DNA from: Gemmatimonadota bacterium
GTDB lineage: Bacteria > Gemmatimonadota > Gemmatimonadetes > Longimicrobiales > RSA9
Reading direction: 5' to 3'
NCBI GenBank assembly: GCA_016207445.1
Contig: JACQPS010000158.1
Coordinates: 1 to 28,374 of the forward strand
DNA length: 28,374 bases
Made by a program: the position numbers and the translations under genes. Shown piece by piece: positions 1 through 6,646 of the stretch (its first letter is position 1; every line of letters starts with the position of its first letter). The notes below the pieces were generated by a model that saw only the letters and a list, made by a program, of their open reading frames with translations, had not been told where the DNA came from and searched no databases.

Positions 1-57
1 GCTCACGTCGCTTCGCAGCCAGCGCCAGAAGTCGGGAGCGTCGATTGCGCCGGGCAT
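1..57 (-). CDS. possible 5' end of a minus-strand gene (partial, unidentified)
   Basis: An ATG at 57 on the minus strand opens a frame running off the left edge of the window, giving 19 residues beginning MPGAIDAPDFWRWLRSDV. The composition (aromatic, charged, no stops) is plausible for a protein N-terminus and would make this gene divergent from the acyl-CoA dehydrogenase at 209. No Shine-Dalgarno sequence is visible before the ATG, and the frame is also open upstream of it. The three plus-strand frames here all end at stops before position 120, so a plus-strand gene end is equally possible. Function unknown. Confidence 0.25.
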   Translation of the reverse strand, partial: MPGAIDAPDFWRWLRSDVS

Positions 58-157
58 GCCGTCCGGGAACGAGAGCGGAAAGGATGACGTATGAGCGGCA
101 ACCGGCCTAGCCGCCGGCAATTCCAGGCCTTAGTATACACGACGATACGGTAGAATA

Positions 158-200
158 CGAACCCGAAACCGATCCGAACCCGATCCCGATCCCGATCCCG
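158..200. repeat. hexamer microsatellite (CCCGAT)n
   Basis: Three perfect CCCGAT units plus a partial one lie at 179-200. They are preceded by degenerate CCGAAA, CCGATC and CGAACC units from about 158. The tract ends 8 nt before the first possible start codon of the acyl-CoA dehydrogenase, so it would be in the 5' untranslated leader or core promoter. The complementary unit TCGGGA differs by one base from the TCGGGC unit found inside actB at 27491-27520. Confidence 0.75.
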
Positions 201-208
201 TCCAACGA

Positions 209-1378
209 ATGGCGATCCTGCTTCCCGAGATGGCGCGGCCGCCCGTCACGCTCCTGGCGGAGGACGAGCGCCTGTTCCGCGACACCGTCCGCAGCTTCGC
301 GGAGGAAGTGATCGCGCCGCGCGTGGCCGCCATGGACGAGGCTGGACGGCTCGATCCCGACCTGATCCGCAATCTCTTCGAGCTCGGACTCATGGCGGTC
401 GAGGTCCCGGACAACTATGGCGGCGCCGGGGCCTCTTTTTTTGCCTCGGTGCTCGTGGTCGAGGAGCTGTCGCGGGTGGACCCGAGCGTGGGCGTCTTCG
501 TGGACGTCCAGAATACGCTCATCACCAACTCGATCCTGCGCTACGGCACCGACGCGCAGAAGCAGCGATTCCTCCCCCGCCTCGCCACGGAGCTGGTGGG
601 CGCGTACGCGCTCTCGGAGGCCGGCTCCGGCTCCGACGCGTTCGCTCTCGCCACGCGCGCCGTGCGCGACGGCGACTGCTGGCACCTGAGCGGGCGGAAG
701 ATGTGGATCACCAACGGCGGGGAGGCGGGTCTCTACCTCATCTTCGCCAACGCGAACCCCGCGGCCGATTACAGGGGCATTACCGCGTTCCTGGTGGAGC
801 GCGCTGCACCGGGCTTGCAGGTCGGCAAGCGGGAGGACAAGCTCGGTATCCGCGCTTCGTCGACGGTCGAGCTGATCCTGGACGAGTGCCGGGTGCCCGC
901 CGACGACGTGCTGGGCGAGGTCGGCAAGGGTTACAAGATCGCGATCGAGACGCTGAACGAGGGACGCATCGGCATTGGCGCTCAGATGGTCGGCCTGGCC
1001 CAGGGAGCGCTCGACCATACGGTCCGGTACGTGCAGCAACGAGAGCAGTTCGGACACCGCGTCGCGGATTTCCAGGGTGTGCAGTTCCAGATCGCACAGA
1101 TGCGCACCGAGCTGGAAGCGGCCCGGCTGCTGGTGTACAACGCCGCGCGGCTGAAGGAAGCCGGCCAGCCCTTCCGCATGGAGGCGGCGATGGCCAAGCT
1201 GTTCGCCTCGGAGGCCGCCCAGCGCATCAGCTCGCGCTGTCTGGATCTGCACGGCGGCTACGGCTTCACGCGCGAGTATCCGATCGAGAAGTTCTACCGC
1301 GACGCGAAGATCGGCACGATCTACGAGGGCACGAGCAACATGCAGCTCCAGACCATTGCCAAGCACATTCTCCGGTAG
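209..1378 (+). CDS. acyl-CoA dehydrogenase (short/medium-chain type)
   Basis: This is an FAD-dependent acyl-CoA dehydrogenase of 389 aa, the usual family length. It catalyses the first step of a beta-oxidation cycle, alpha,beta-desaturation of an acyl-CoA, and passes electrons to electron-transfer flavoprotein. Visible family marks are the N-terminal helix LLAEDERLFRDTVRSFAEE, the flavin-binding stretch YALSEAGSGSDAF and KMWITNGG, the DKLGIRASSTVEL segment, QFGHRVADFQGVQFQIA, and the C-terminal DLHGGYGFTREYPIEKFYRDAK followed by TIYEGTSNMQLQ. Glu373 in YEGTSN is in the position of the catalytic base of short-chain members. ATG at 209 or ATG at 230 could be the start; neither has a Shine-Dalgarno sequence. 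The next gene starts 8 nt after its stop, so the two dehydrogenases are co-transcribed. The exact chain-length or branched substrate cannot be read from sequence. Confidence 0.95.
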   Translation: MAILLPEMARPPVTLLAEDERLFRDTVRSFAEEVIAPRVAAMDEAGRLDPDLIRNLFELGLMAVEVPDNYGGAGASFFASVLVVEELSRVDPSVGVFVDVQNTLITNSILRYGTDAQKQRFLPRLATELVGAYALSEAGSGSDAFALATRAVRDGDCWHLSGRKMWITNGGEAGLYLIFANANPAADYRGITAFLVERAAPGLQVGKREDKLGIRASSTVELILDECRVPADDVLGEVGKGYKIAIETLNEGRIGIGAQMVGLAQGALDHTVRYVQQREQFGHRVADFQGVQFQIAQMRTELEAARLLVYNAARLKEAGQPFRMEAAMAKLFASEAAQRISSRCLDLHGGYGFTREYPIEKFYRDAKIGTIYEGTSNMQLQTIAKHILR

Positions 1379-1385
1379 GCAATCC

Positions 1386-3266
1386 ATGAGCACCGTCACC
1401 GCGCCCAAGACGCAGGTCACCGAACGAGAAGCGCGCGCGGTCGCCGAGGCGGCCCGCGAGACCGAATGGACGCACCCGAGCTTCGTGCGCGAGCTGTTCC
1501 TCGGTCGGCTCCGGCTGGATCTCATTCACCCGCATCCGCTGCCGGATCCCGAGATCGAGCCGCGCATGCGCGCGTTCCTGGACGAGCTGCAAACCTTTCT
1601 CCTCGCCGAGGTCGACGCCGAGCGGATCGAGCGCGAGGACCGCGTCCCGCCCGAGGTGATCGACGGCCTGCGCCGGCTGGGCGCGTTCGGCATCAAGATT
1701 CCGCGCGAATACGGCGGACTGGGGCTGAACCAGCGCGGCTACAACCGCTCGATCGCGCTCATCAGCACGCATTGCGCGGCGCTGGGCGTTTGGCTGTCCG
1801 CGCACCAGTCGATCGGCGTGCCGCAGCCACTCAAGCTGTTCGGGACGGACGCGCAAAAGAAGAAGTACCTGCCGCGCCTCGCGCGCGGCGAGATCTCCGC
1901 GTTCGCGCTCACGGAGCCCGACGTCGGCTCCGATCCGGCGCGCATGGCCGCGACCGCCGATCCCAGCGAAGACGGCAGCGCATACATCCTGAACGGGGAG
2001 AAGCTGTGGTGCACGAACGGCCCCGTGGCCGACATCATGGTGGTGATGGCGCGCACGCCCGCGAAGGACGGCGGCGCCCGCCGCGGCATTACCGCCTTCA
2101 TCGTGGAGGGCGCATGGCCGGGCGTGGAGGTCGTGCACCGCTGCGAGTTCATGGGCTTGCGCGGCATCGAGAACGGCGTGCTCCGCTTCACCAACGTGCG
2201 CGTGCCGCGCGAGAACGTCCTCTGGAAGGAGGGGCTCGGCCTCAAGCTCGCGCTCATCACGTTGAACACCGGGCGGCTCACGATCCCCGCGACCGCGGCG
2301 GCCGCCGGCAAGTGGTGCCTGCAGGTGGCCCGCCGCTGGAGCAACGAGCGGCAGCAGTGGGGCGGTCCGATCGGGCGTCACGAGGCGGTCGCGCAGAAGC
2401 TGGCCAACATGGCGGCGACCACGTTCGCGATGGAGGCGGTCGCGGAGCTGTCGGCCGCGCTCGCGGACGCCGGCCGCTCCGATATCCGCCTGGAGGCGGC
2501 GATCGCGAAGATGTTCAACTCGGAGGCGTCCTGGCGCATCGTCGACGAGACCATGCAGATCCGGGGCGGGCGCGGCTACGAAACCGCGGCCTCGCTGGCC
2601 GCGCGCGGCGAGGAGCCGATCCCGGTCGAGCGCGCGCTGCGCGACCTGCGCATCAATCAGATCTTCGAGGGCTCGAGCGACATCATGCGCCTCTTCATCG
2701 CACGCGAGGCGGTGGACCCGCACCTGCGCTTCGCCGGCGCGCTCATCGATCCCGACGCCGGCGCCGCCGCGCGCGCGAAGGGCGCCGCCGCCCTCGGCGC
2801 CCACTTCGCCGCCTGGTATCCCACGCTGCTGGTGGGCTGGGGGCGCTGGCCCCGCTACGCGGAATTCGGGCCGCTCGCGGGCCACCTGCGCTTCGCCGAT
2901 CGCGCCGCCCGCAAGCTCGGCCGCACGCTCTTCTACGCCATGGCGCGTTACGGGCCCAAGCTCGAGAAGAAGCAGGCCACGCTCTTCCGGCTCGTGGACA
3001 TCGGCTCCGAGCTCTTCGCCATCGCCGCCGCCTGCGTGCGCGTTCGCATGCTCCAGCAGGGGGACAGCGCCAGCCCGGGCGCCATCACCCTCGCCGACCT
3101 CTTCTGCCGCGGCGCGCGCCGGCGAGTCCGCCGCCTGTTCAGCGAGGTATTCCGCAACGACGACGTCGCCGCCTACCGCGTCGCCGGCGAGGTCCTGCGC
3201 GGCGATTGCCGCTGGCTCGAGCAGGGAATTGCGCGCATGCCCTGGCTGGCGGAGGGGGAGGATTAA
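1386..3266 (+). CDS. acyl-CoA dehydrogenase, VLCAD-like with C-terminal extension
   Basis: The product has 626 aa, about 240 more than the upstream paralogue, which is the architecture of very-long-chain acyl-CoA dehydrogenase/ACAD9: a catalytic core of roughly residues 60-450 followed by a helical extension. In the core I see IPREYGGLGLNQRGYNR, FALTEPDVGSDPARM, LNGEKLWCTNGPVADIMVV, TIPATAAAAGKWCLQVARRW, IRGGRGYETA and NQIFEGSSDIMRLFIA. Glu428 of FEGSSD corresponds to the catalytic Glu of VLCAD. The extension (about 450-626) is rich in Arg and Ala and resembles the membrane-associating helical domain of VLCAD. The longer frame begins at 1356 inside the previous gene; ATG 1386 is preferred because it lies just after that gene's stop. 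The likely role is desaturation of long-chain acyl-CoA, as partner of the upstream enzyme. Confidence 0.93.
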   Translation: MSTVTAPKTQVTEREARAVAEAARETEWTHPSFVRELFLGRLRLDLIHPHPLPDPEIEPRMRAFLDELQTFLLAEVDAERIEREDRVPPEVIDGLRRLGAFGIKIPREYGGLGLNQRGYNRSIALISTHCAALGVWLSAHQSIGVPQPLKLFGTDAQKKKYLPRLARGEISAFALTEPDVGSDPARMAATADPSEDGSAYILNGEKLWCTNGPVADIMVVMARTPAKDGGARRGITAFIVEGAWPGVEVVHRCEFMGLRGIENGVLRFTNVRVPRENVLWKEGLGLKLALITLNTGRLTIPATAAAAGKWCLQVARRWSNERQQWGGPIGRHEAVAQKLANMAATTFAMEAVAELSAALADAGRSDIRLEAAIAKMFNSEASWRIVDETMQIRGGRGYETAASLAARGEEPIPVERALRDLRINQIFEGSSDIMRLFIAREAVDPHLRFAGALIDPDAGAAARAKGAAALGAHFAAWYPTLLVGWGRWPRYAEFGPLAGHLRFADRAARKLGRTLFYAMARYGPKLEKKQATLFRLVDIGSELFAIAAACVRVRMLQQGDSASPGAITLADLFCRGARRRVRRLFSEVFRNDDVAAYRVAGEVLRGDCRWLEQGIARMPWLAEGED

Positions 3267-3315
3267 GCGCGCGCTGAGGCCGAGCGGACGCGTTTCGGCG
3301 CGGCAGGCGGCAGTT

Positions 3316-3402
3316 TCACGCGGAGACGCGGAGACGCGGACAACGTCGAGAACCAAAAAACGATAAACTTCTGTTCTCCGCGCCTCCGCGTCTCTGCGTG
3401 AC
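3316..3402. repeat. imperfect inverted repeat / hairpin element between genes
   Basis: The left arm (about 3316-3340) is built of tandem GACGCGGA octamers. The right arm (about 3375-3402) reads as its reverse complement with a few mismatches, separated by about 34 nt of AT-richer sequence containing a run of six A. The octamer differs by one base from the GACGCGGC units at 5603-5650. Its arms and intergenic position suggest a dispersed, non-coding repeat. There is no T-run, so a classical intrinsic terminator is not supported, although a long stem could slow polymerase or protect the 3' end of the dehydrogenase transcript. Confidence 0.75.
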
Positions 3403-3443
3403 ACAAGTTGCCCACCCGTGCTCCACGCCGCAAATCAACACCC

Positions 3444-3472
3444 TTGCCAGCGTTTCTCGCCAGTCATACAAT
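3444..3472 (+). promoter_or_regulatory. sigma70-like promoter for the AraC-type regulator
   Basis: TTGCCA (3444-3449) and TACAAT (3467-3472) are separated by 17 nt. Each matches five of six consensus bases, and the promoter lies in a locally less GC-rich stretch. Transcription would begin near 3479, about 30 nt before the ATG at 3510. No Shine-Dalgarno sequence precedes that ATG. Confidence 0.55.
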
Positions 3473-3509
3473 GGATTGACCGCATTCTCCTTTTCCGCGT
3501 CACCCCTTT

Positions 3510-4298
3510 ATGGCCCTGATCGCCGCGCTCCTGCCCAACCCGGCCGATCGTGAGTCGTTGCGCGCGGCGGCACCGCCGCACGAGGTGCTGTGGGCCGAGT
3601 CGTGGCGCGAGCTGTACCGGTTGGTGCGGCGGCAGCCGGTTTCGGCGGCGGTGGCGGACCTGCACGCGGAGACCCGCAAGGACGGCGTGCTGCGGGTCTT
3701 TCGCTTCGCGCAGCGCTTCCCGCTGACGCCGGTCGTGGTGTGGGGGGAAATGGAGGGGCGGGAGCTGTTCCGGCTCGGCAAAGCGGCGGCCTCGGAGGTG
3801 ATCGTGTCGCGGGATGCAGACGATCGCTTCCTGGTCGCGGAGATCCTGGATTCGGTCCTGCACGATCCACTGGCCGAACTGGTGGACGGCCGGCTCGAGG
3901 GGCGTGTGGGCGACGAGGGGCGGACGCTGGTGCACTATGCCGCGGAGCACATCCCGCTGCACGTTCAGGTTCCGGACCTGTCGGCGGCGTACGGCATGTC
4001 GGTATCGACGCTGGAGCGGCGCTGCGAGCGCTGGGGCCTGCCGACGCCGGGTCGCCTGCTGCTCTGGCTACGGGTTCTCTACGGATTACGCTGGCTGCTC
4101 GAGCCGGGTCGCAGCGTGGAATCCGTGGCGTTCCAGCTCGGCTATTCGTCGGGTGCGGCCTTCCGGCGCGCGATCAAGGCGACGATCGGCGGCCGACCCT
4201 CGCCGTTGCGGAACCAGACAGGCCTGGAGCGGGCGCTGGAAAGCTTCCTGACGGAATGCCCGGGCGAGGCGGCCCAGCCCGTTGCCGCCGGAGGATAG
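3510..4298 (+). CDS. AraC-family regulator with receiver-like N-terminus
   Basis: A 262-aa predicted DNA-binding transcription factor. Residues about 125-245 form an AraC-type double helix-turn-helix: VPDLSAAYGMSVSTLERRCE is the first recognition unit, and RSVESVAFQLGYSSGAAFRR carries the family's second-HTH signature of hydrophobic-A-x-x-GY-S-x-x-x-F. The N-terminal 115 residues look like a CheY receiver fold, with alternating strands AVADL, PVVVWG and EVIVS. Asp50 ends the third strand, where the phospho-acceptor would be, but the acidic pair after strand 1 is missing and the conserved Lys is not evident. It is therefore probably a pseudo-receiver. The start is the ATG after the promoter at 3444-3472. 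The gene is followed 4 nt later by a TPR protein, its likely partner. Targets unknown. Confidence 0.8.
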   Translation: MALIAALLPNPADRESLRAAAPPHEVLWAESWRELYRLVRRQPVSAAVADLHAETRKDGVLRVFRFAQRFPLTPVVVWGEMEGRELFRLGKAAASEVIVSRDADDRFLVAEILDSVLHDPLAELVDGRLEGRVGDEGRTLVHYAAEHIPLHVQVPDLSAAYGMSVSTLERRCERWGLPTPGRLLLWLRVLYGLRWLLEPGRSVESVAFQLGYSSGAAFRRAIKATIGGRPSPLRNQTGLERALESFLTECPGEAAQPVAAGG

Positions 4299-4302
4299 GC
4301 CC

Positions 4303-5598
4303 ATGGCCAGGTACGACCGGATCGCCCCACTCACCGCGCCCACACGGGCCCGCGCCTTTCCCGCCTGGCTCACGCTGCGCGATCTCGAGGGCCGGGAGCG
4401 GGATGTCGAGCTCGGCCGGCGCGCCCGGCTGCGGTTCCTGGCGATCCGTCCGGTCCGGCGGCTGCTGCGCCGCGGCATCGACCGCGTTCCCCTGGATTCG
4501 TACGAGCGGCAGATCGAGGGAGTGCGCGAGGAGCTGGGGCACCTGTCGGCGCGCGACCCCGAGCGGGCTCGTCTCGCCGAGTACCTCCATCGCATCCGGC
4601 AGCGCACGCCGGCCGCGTTGGCGGCGGCGGCGCTGGAGTTGGGCGAGGTGGCGGAGGCGTCCGGCCACACGCACGCGGCCGAGGAGTACTACCTGACTTC
4701 GCTCGAGCTGGCCGAGGCCTACGACCTGCGCGCGGACCGCACGCGCGCGCTACGGCACCTCGGCCGGGTGTACGGAGTGCAGGATCGCTGGCAGGAGAGC
4801 GAGAGCCACTTCCGCCGCTCGGCCGAGCTCGCCCAGCAGGCCGGCGATCGCACGCAGTGGGCCCAGGCGATGCACGGCCTGGCCGCGTTGCACCGGCGCC
4901 GCGGCGACCCATCGCAGGGCCGGCGCATCCTGGAGGAGACGTTCGAGCGGGGACGGCAGTGGGACGAGCCGACCGTCGTGGCCGCAGCCGCGGCTGGCCT
5001 GGTGGTCGCGGAGCTCGAGCTCGGAAATCCGGAGCGTGCGCTCGAGCACGGCTGGACGGCGGTCCGGCTGCTGCCGGATCCGGAGGAGCGCGCGCGTGTG
5101 CTGCACGAGGTCGGCGTCGCCCTGACGCGGCTCGGGCTCTACGTTGCGGCCGAGCGCTGCTTCGCGCTGGTCGCGGAGCGCGCCGCAGACGGCGCGCTGC
5201 GCCTGCGCGCCAAGGGGCAGCACGCGCTCGTGCCGGCGTGTGCAGGCGACGCCGATGTCTTCCGGGAGCGGCGGCGGCGCGTGCTCCAGGCGGCCGCCGA
5301 CATGCGGCCCGATGCCGCCGCGCTCGCCGACCTGCACCTGGAGCTCGGCCGGGGCTGTCTCGTCGTGGGCGACGTCGACTTCGCCCGCGATCATCTGCGC
5401 GACGCGATCGGCCTGGCTCGCCGCGAGCGACGGGGAGAGGTTCTGCCCAAGGCGGAAGAGCTGCTGACGACGCTCGAGCGCGTGGCCGGGGGCGGCGCGG
5501 TTTCCCGCCCCCGCCCCGTCCCGGCCGGCGCCGTCGCCCAGCGCATCGCCGCCGAGATCGAATCGCTGGGCGAAGTGCTGGTGCCGGCGAGCTCCTGA
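4303..5598 (+). CDS. tetratricopeptide-repeat protein
   Basis: A 431-aa soluble protein rich in Ala, Arg, Glu and Leu. From about residue 100 it consists of TPR-like helix pairs, for example AAALELGEVAEASGHTHAAE, ALRHLGRVYGVQDRWQESES, AMHGLAALHRRRGDPSQGRR and LHLELGRGCLVVGDVDFARD. These show the small residue and Gly/Ala/Tyr spacing of TPRs. The first about 90 residues (RDLEGRERDVELGRRARLRF and following) are charged and helical and do not match a known domain to my eye. The start at 4303 is fixed by GGAGG at 4290-4294, 8 nt upstream, and it lies 4 nt after the AraC-type gene's stop, so translation is likely coupled. There is no signal peptide or membrane segment. The protein probably acts as a scaffold or ligand sensor working with the regulator; this is inference from position. 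Confidence 0.8.
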   Translation: MARYDRIAPLTAPTRARAFPAWLTLRDLEGRERDVELGRRARLRFLAIRPVRRLLRRGIDRVPLDSYERQIEGVREELGHLSARDPERARLAEYLHRIRQRTPAALAAAALELGEVAEASGHTHAAEEYYLTSLELAEAYDLRADRTRALRHLGRVYGVQDRWQESESHFRRSAELAQQAGDRTQWAQAMHGLAALHRRRGDPSQGRRILEETFERGRQWDEPTVVAAAAAGLVVAELELGNPERALEHGWTAVRLLPDPEERARVLHEVGVALTRLGLYVAAERCFALVAERAADGALRLRAKGQHALVPACAGDADVFRERRRRVLQAAADMRPDAAALADLHLELGRGCLVVGDVDFARDHLRDAIGLARRERRGEVLPKAEELLTTLERVAGGGAVSRPRPVPAGAVAQRIAAEIESLGEVLVPASS

Positions 5599-5602
5599 AC
5601 CC

Positions 5603-5650
5603 GACACGGCGACGCGGCGACGCGGCGACACGGCGACGCGGCGACGCGGC
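5603..5650. repeat. octamer tandem repeat (GACRCGGC)6
   Basis: Six consecutive 8-bp units, GACACGGC or GACGCGGC, occur in the order A-G-G-A-G-G. The tract is therefore also two copies of a 24-bp superunit. It begins 4 nt after the stop of the TPR gene. The unit is one base away from the GACGCGGA octamer in the hairpin arms at 3316-3340, pointing to a shared origin or the same replication-slippage tendency. It has no open frame of its own that looks coding. Confidence 0.85.
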
Positions 5651-5678
5651 CGTGGGAACGCGTCTCTCCGGCTCCCTC

Positions 5679-5708
5679 TTCCTGTTCCTCTTCCTCTTCC
5701 TCTTCCTC
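5679..5708. repeat. hexamer tandem repeat (TTCCTC)5
   Basis: Five TTCCTC/TTCCTG units run from 5679 to 5708 and end inside the stop codon (5707-5709, minus strand) of the small gene at 5707-5931. On the transcript of that gene this would be a GAGGAA-rich 3' end. Confidence 0.8.
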
Positions 5709-5931
5709 AGGACAACACATCCCGCTTCCCCTGCTTCACCTCCCGGATCCACAACTGGTAGTCGATGGCCGCGGCCAGCGCCGCCTCGATGCTGCGGACC
5801 ACGTCCGGCTCGCCCACCTCCTGGCGGGCCCGGGCGACCAACCCTGGCTCGAGCAGGAACGTGAACGGCCTCCGCTCGACCTCCCGCCACGGCCGCCGCC
5901 GTCGCGGCGGCGTCCTGCCGTTGCTGCCCAT
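5707..5931 (-). CDS. small orphan ribbon-helix-helix-like protein
   Basis: A 74-aa basic protein. After an Arg-rich N-terminus (about residues 6-20) comes RRPFTFLLEPGLVARARQEV followed by GEPDVVRSIEAALAAAIDYQ. That is the beta-strand, helix, turn, helix pattern of ribbon-helix-helix proteins such as VapB/CopG-type antitoxins, which bind DNA as dimers. The start is well supported: GGAGGA lies just upstream of ATG at 5931, with an ACTC spacer region. Earlier in-frame starts up to 6018 lack this and would overlap the divergent GroES-like gene. No toxin such as a PIN-domain protein is encoded next to it, so it may be a stand-alone regulator or an orphan antitoxin. The family assignment is from pattern only. 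Confidence 0.6.
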   Translation of the reverse strand: MGSNGRTPPRRRRPWREVERRPFTFLLEPGLVARARQEVGEPDVVRSIEAALAAAIDYQLWIREVKQGKRDVLS

Positions 5932-6011
5932 GAGTCCTCCTCCGCGCCGAGTCGCCGGCGCCGCGCGCATGGTGGCGGCGGGGCCGGTGCGCGGCCATGG
6001 CGGGAGCGGAC

Positions 6012-6464
6012 ATGGCAACCGTCGTCGGCAGCGGCAGTTCCGGGCTTGCGCTCCCGCGGATTTCTTCCATCTTTCGGGAAGCCATGAAGAAAAAGGGGAA
6101 ACAGCTCATCGTGGTGGGCGACCGGGTACTGATTGCGCCCGAGGAGGGGGAGGAGCGCAGTCGCGTCGGGCTGTATCTGCCGCCGAGCGCCATCGATAAT
6201 CAGGCGGTGCAGGGCGGCACCGTCGTCGCGAGCGGGCCCGGCACCCCCATCTCCGCGCCCACGGAGCTGGACGACGAGCCGTGGAAGATCACGAGCGGCG
6301 AGGCGCGGTACCTTCCGGTCCAGGCACAGTCCGGCGATTACGCGATCTTCTTCCGCCGGGCCGCCGTCGAGATCACGTTCGAAGGCGAGAAGTACCTGGT
6401 GGTTCCGCAGGCCGCCATTCTCGTGCTGGTTCGCGGCGACCTGACCAAGCGCGAGGAGTGGTAG
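6012..6464 (+). CDS. GroES/Cpn10-like protein, extended and without GroEL neighbour
   Basis: The 150-aa product carries a chaperonin-10 fold. VVGDRVLIAPEEGEE (about 34-48) matches the first GroES strand pair, RVGLYLPPSAID (51-62) sits where the GroEL-binding mobile loop lies, and GGTVVASGPG (68-77) is the conserved glycine-rich turn. SGDYAIFFRRAAVEITFEGE and KYLVVPQAAILVLV end the domain. It is longer than typical GroES (about 95 aa): there is a 30-residue N-terminal extension and an enlarged central segment, about 78-107, where the dome loop would be. ATG 6012 has GGGAG upstream; ATG 5997 and 6084 are alternatives. No groEL lies in the window. It may be a co-chaperonin variant or a Cpn10-like protein with another role. 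Confidence 0.75.
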   Translation: MATVVGSGSSGLALPRISSIFREAMKKKGKQLIVVGDRVLIAPEEGEERSRVGLYLPPSAIDNQAVQGGTVVASGPGTPISAPTELDDEPWKITSGEARYLPVQAQSGDYAIFFRRAAVEITFEGEKYLVVPQAAILVLVRGDLTKREEW

Positions 6465-6494
6465 CGTGGCTGTGCGTCTCGGCACGCCCGGCGA

Positions 6495-6540
6495 GCCCGC
6501 CGGACCGTTGCCCGGGCGCGTAAGCGTCGGTCCGGCAGGC
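6495..6540. terminator. GC-rich hairpin after the GroES-like gene
   Basis: A 13-bp stem with one mismatch forms between 6495-6507 and 6528-6540, with a 20-nt loop, 30 nt after the stop at 6464. There is no U-tract. It may be a factor-dependent or stem-only terminator, or a regulatory structure ahead of the promoter at 6581. Confidence 0.4.
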
Positions 6541-6580
6541 GGTCGCGCCGTCGAGCGCACCCAGCCAATCCGCGATCCGC

Positions 6581-6609
6581 TTGACGGCACGGCGGCTGCC
6601 GCTTCAAAT
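6581..6609 (+). promoter_or_regulatory. sigma70-like promoter for the lytic transglycosylase
   Basis: TTGACG (6581-6586) and TCAAAT (6604-6609) are 17 nt apart. The -35 matches five of six consensus bases and the -10 four of six. The predicted transcript start near 6616 leaves a leader of about 30 nt before the ATG at 6647. Confidence 0.45.
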
Positions 6610-6646
6610 TGACCGTCCCGTTCTCACCCGCCCCGACAAAAGGACG

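Noticed and set aside
3316..3402. Intrinsic transcription terminator after the VLCAD-like gene.
   Set aside because: Long imperfect arms, a loop of about 34 nt and no U-run; recorded as a repeat element.
1266..3404. Long minus-strand frame opposite the VLCAD-like gene.
   Set aside because: Antisense shadow of a conserved enzyme; no recognisable domain and atypical composition.
5603..5650. CRISPR-like direct repeats.
   Set aside because: The repeat unit is 8 nt and contiguous with no spacers, so it is a tandem repeat and not a CRISPR array.
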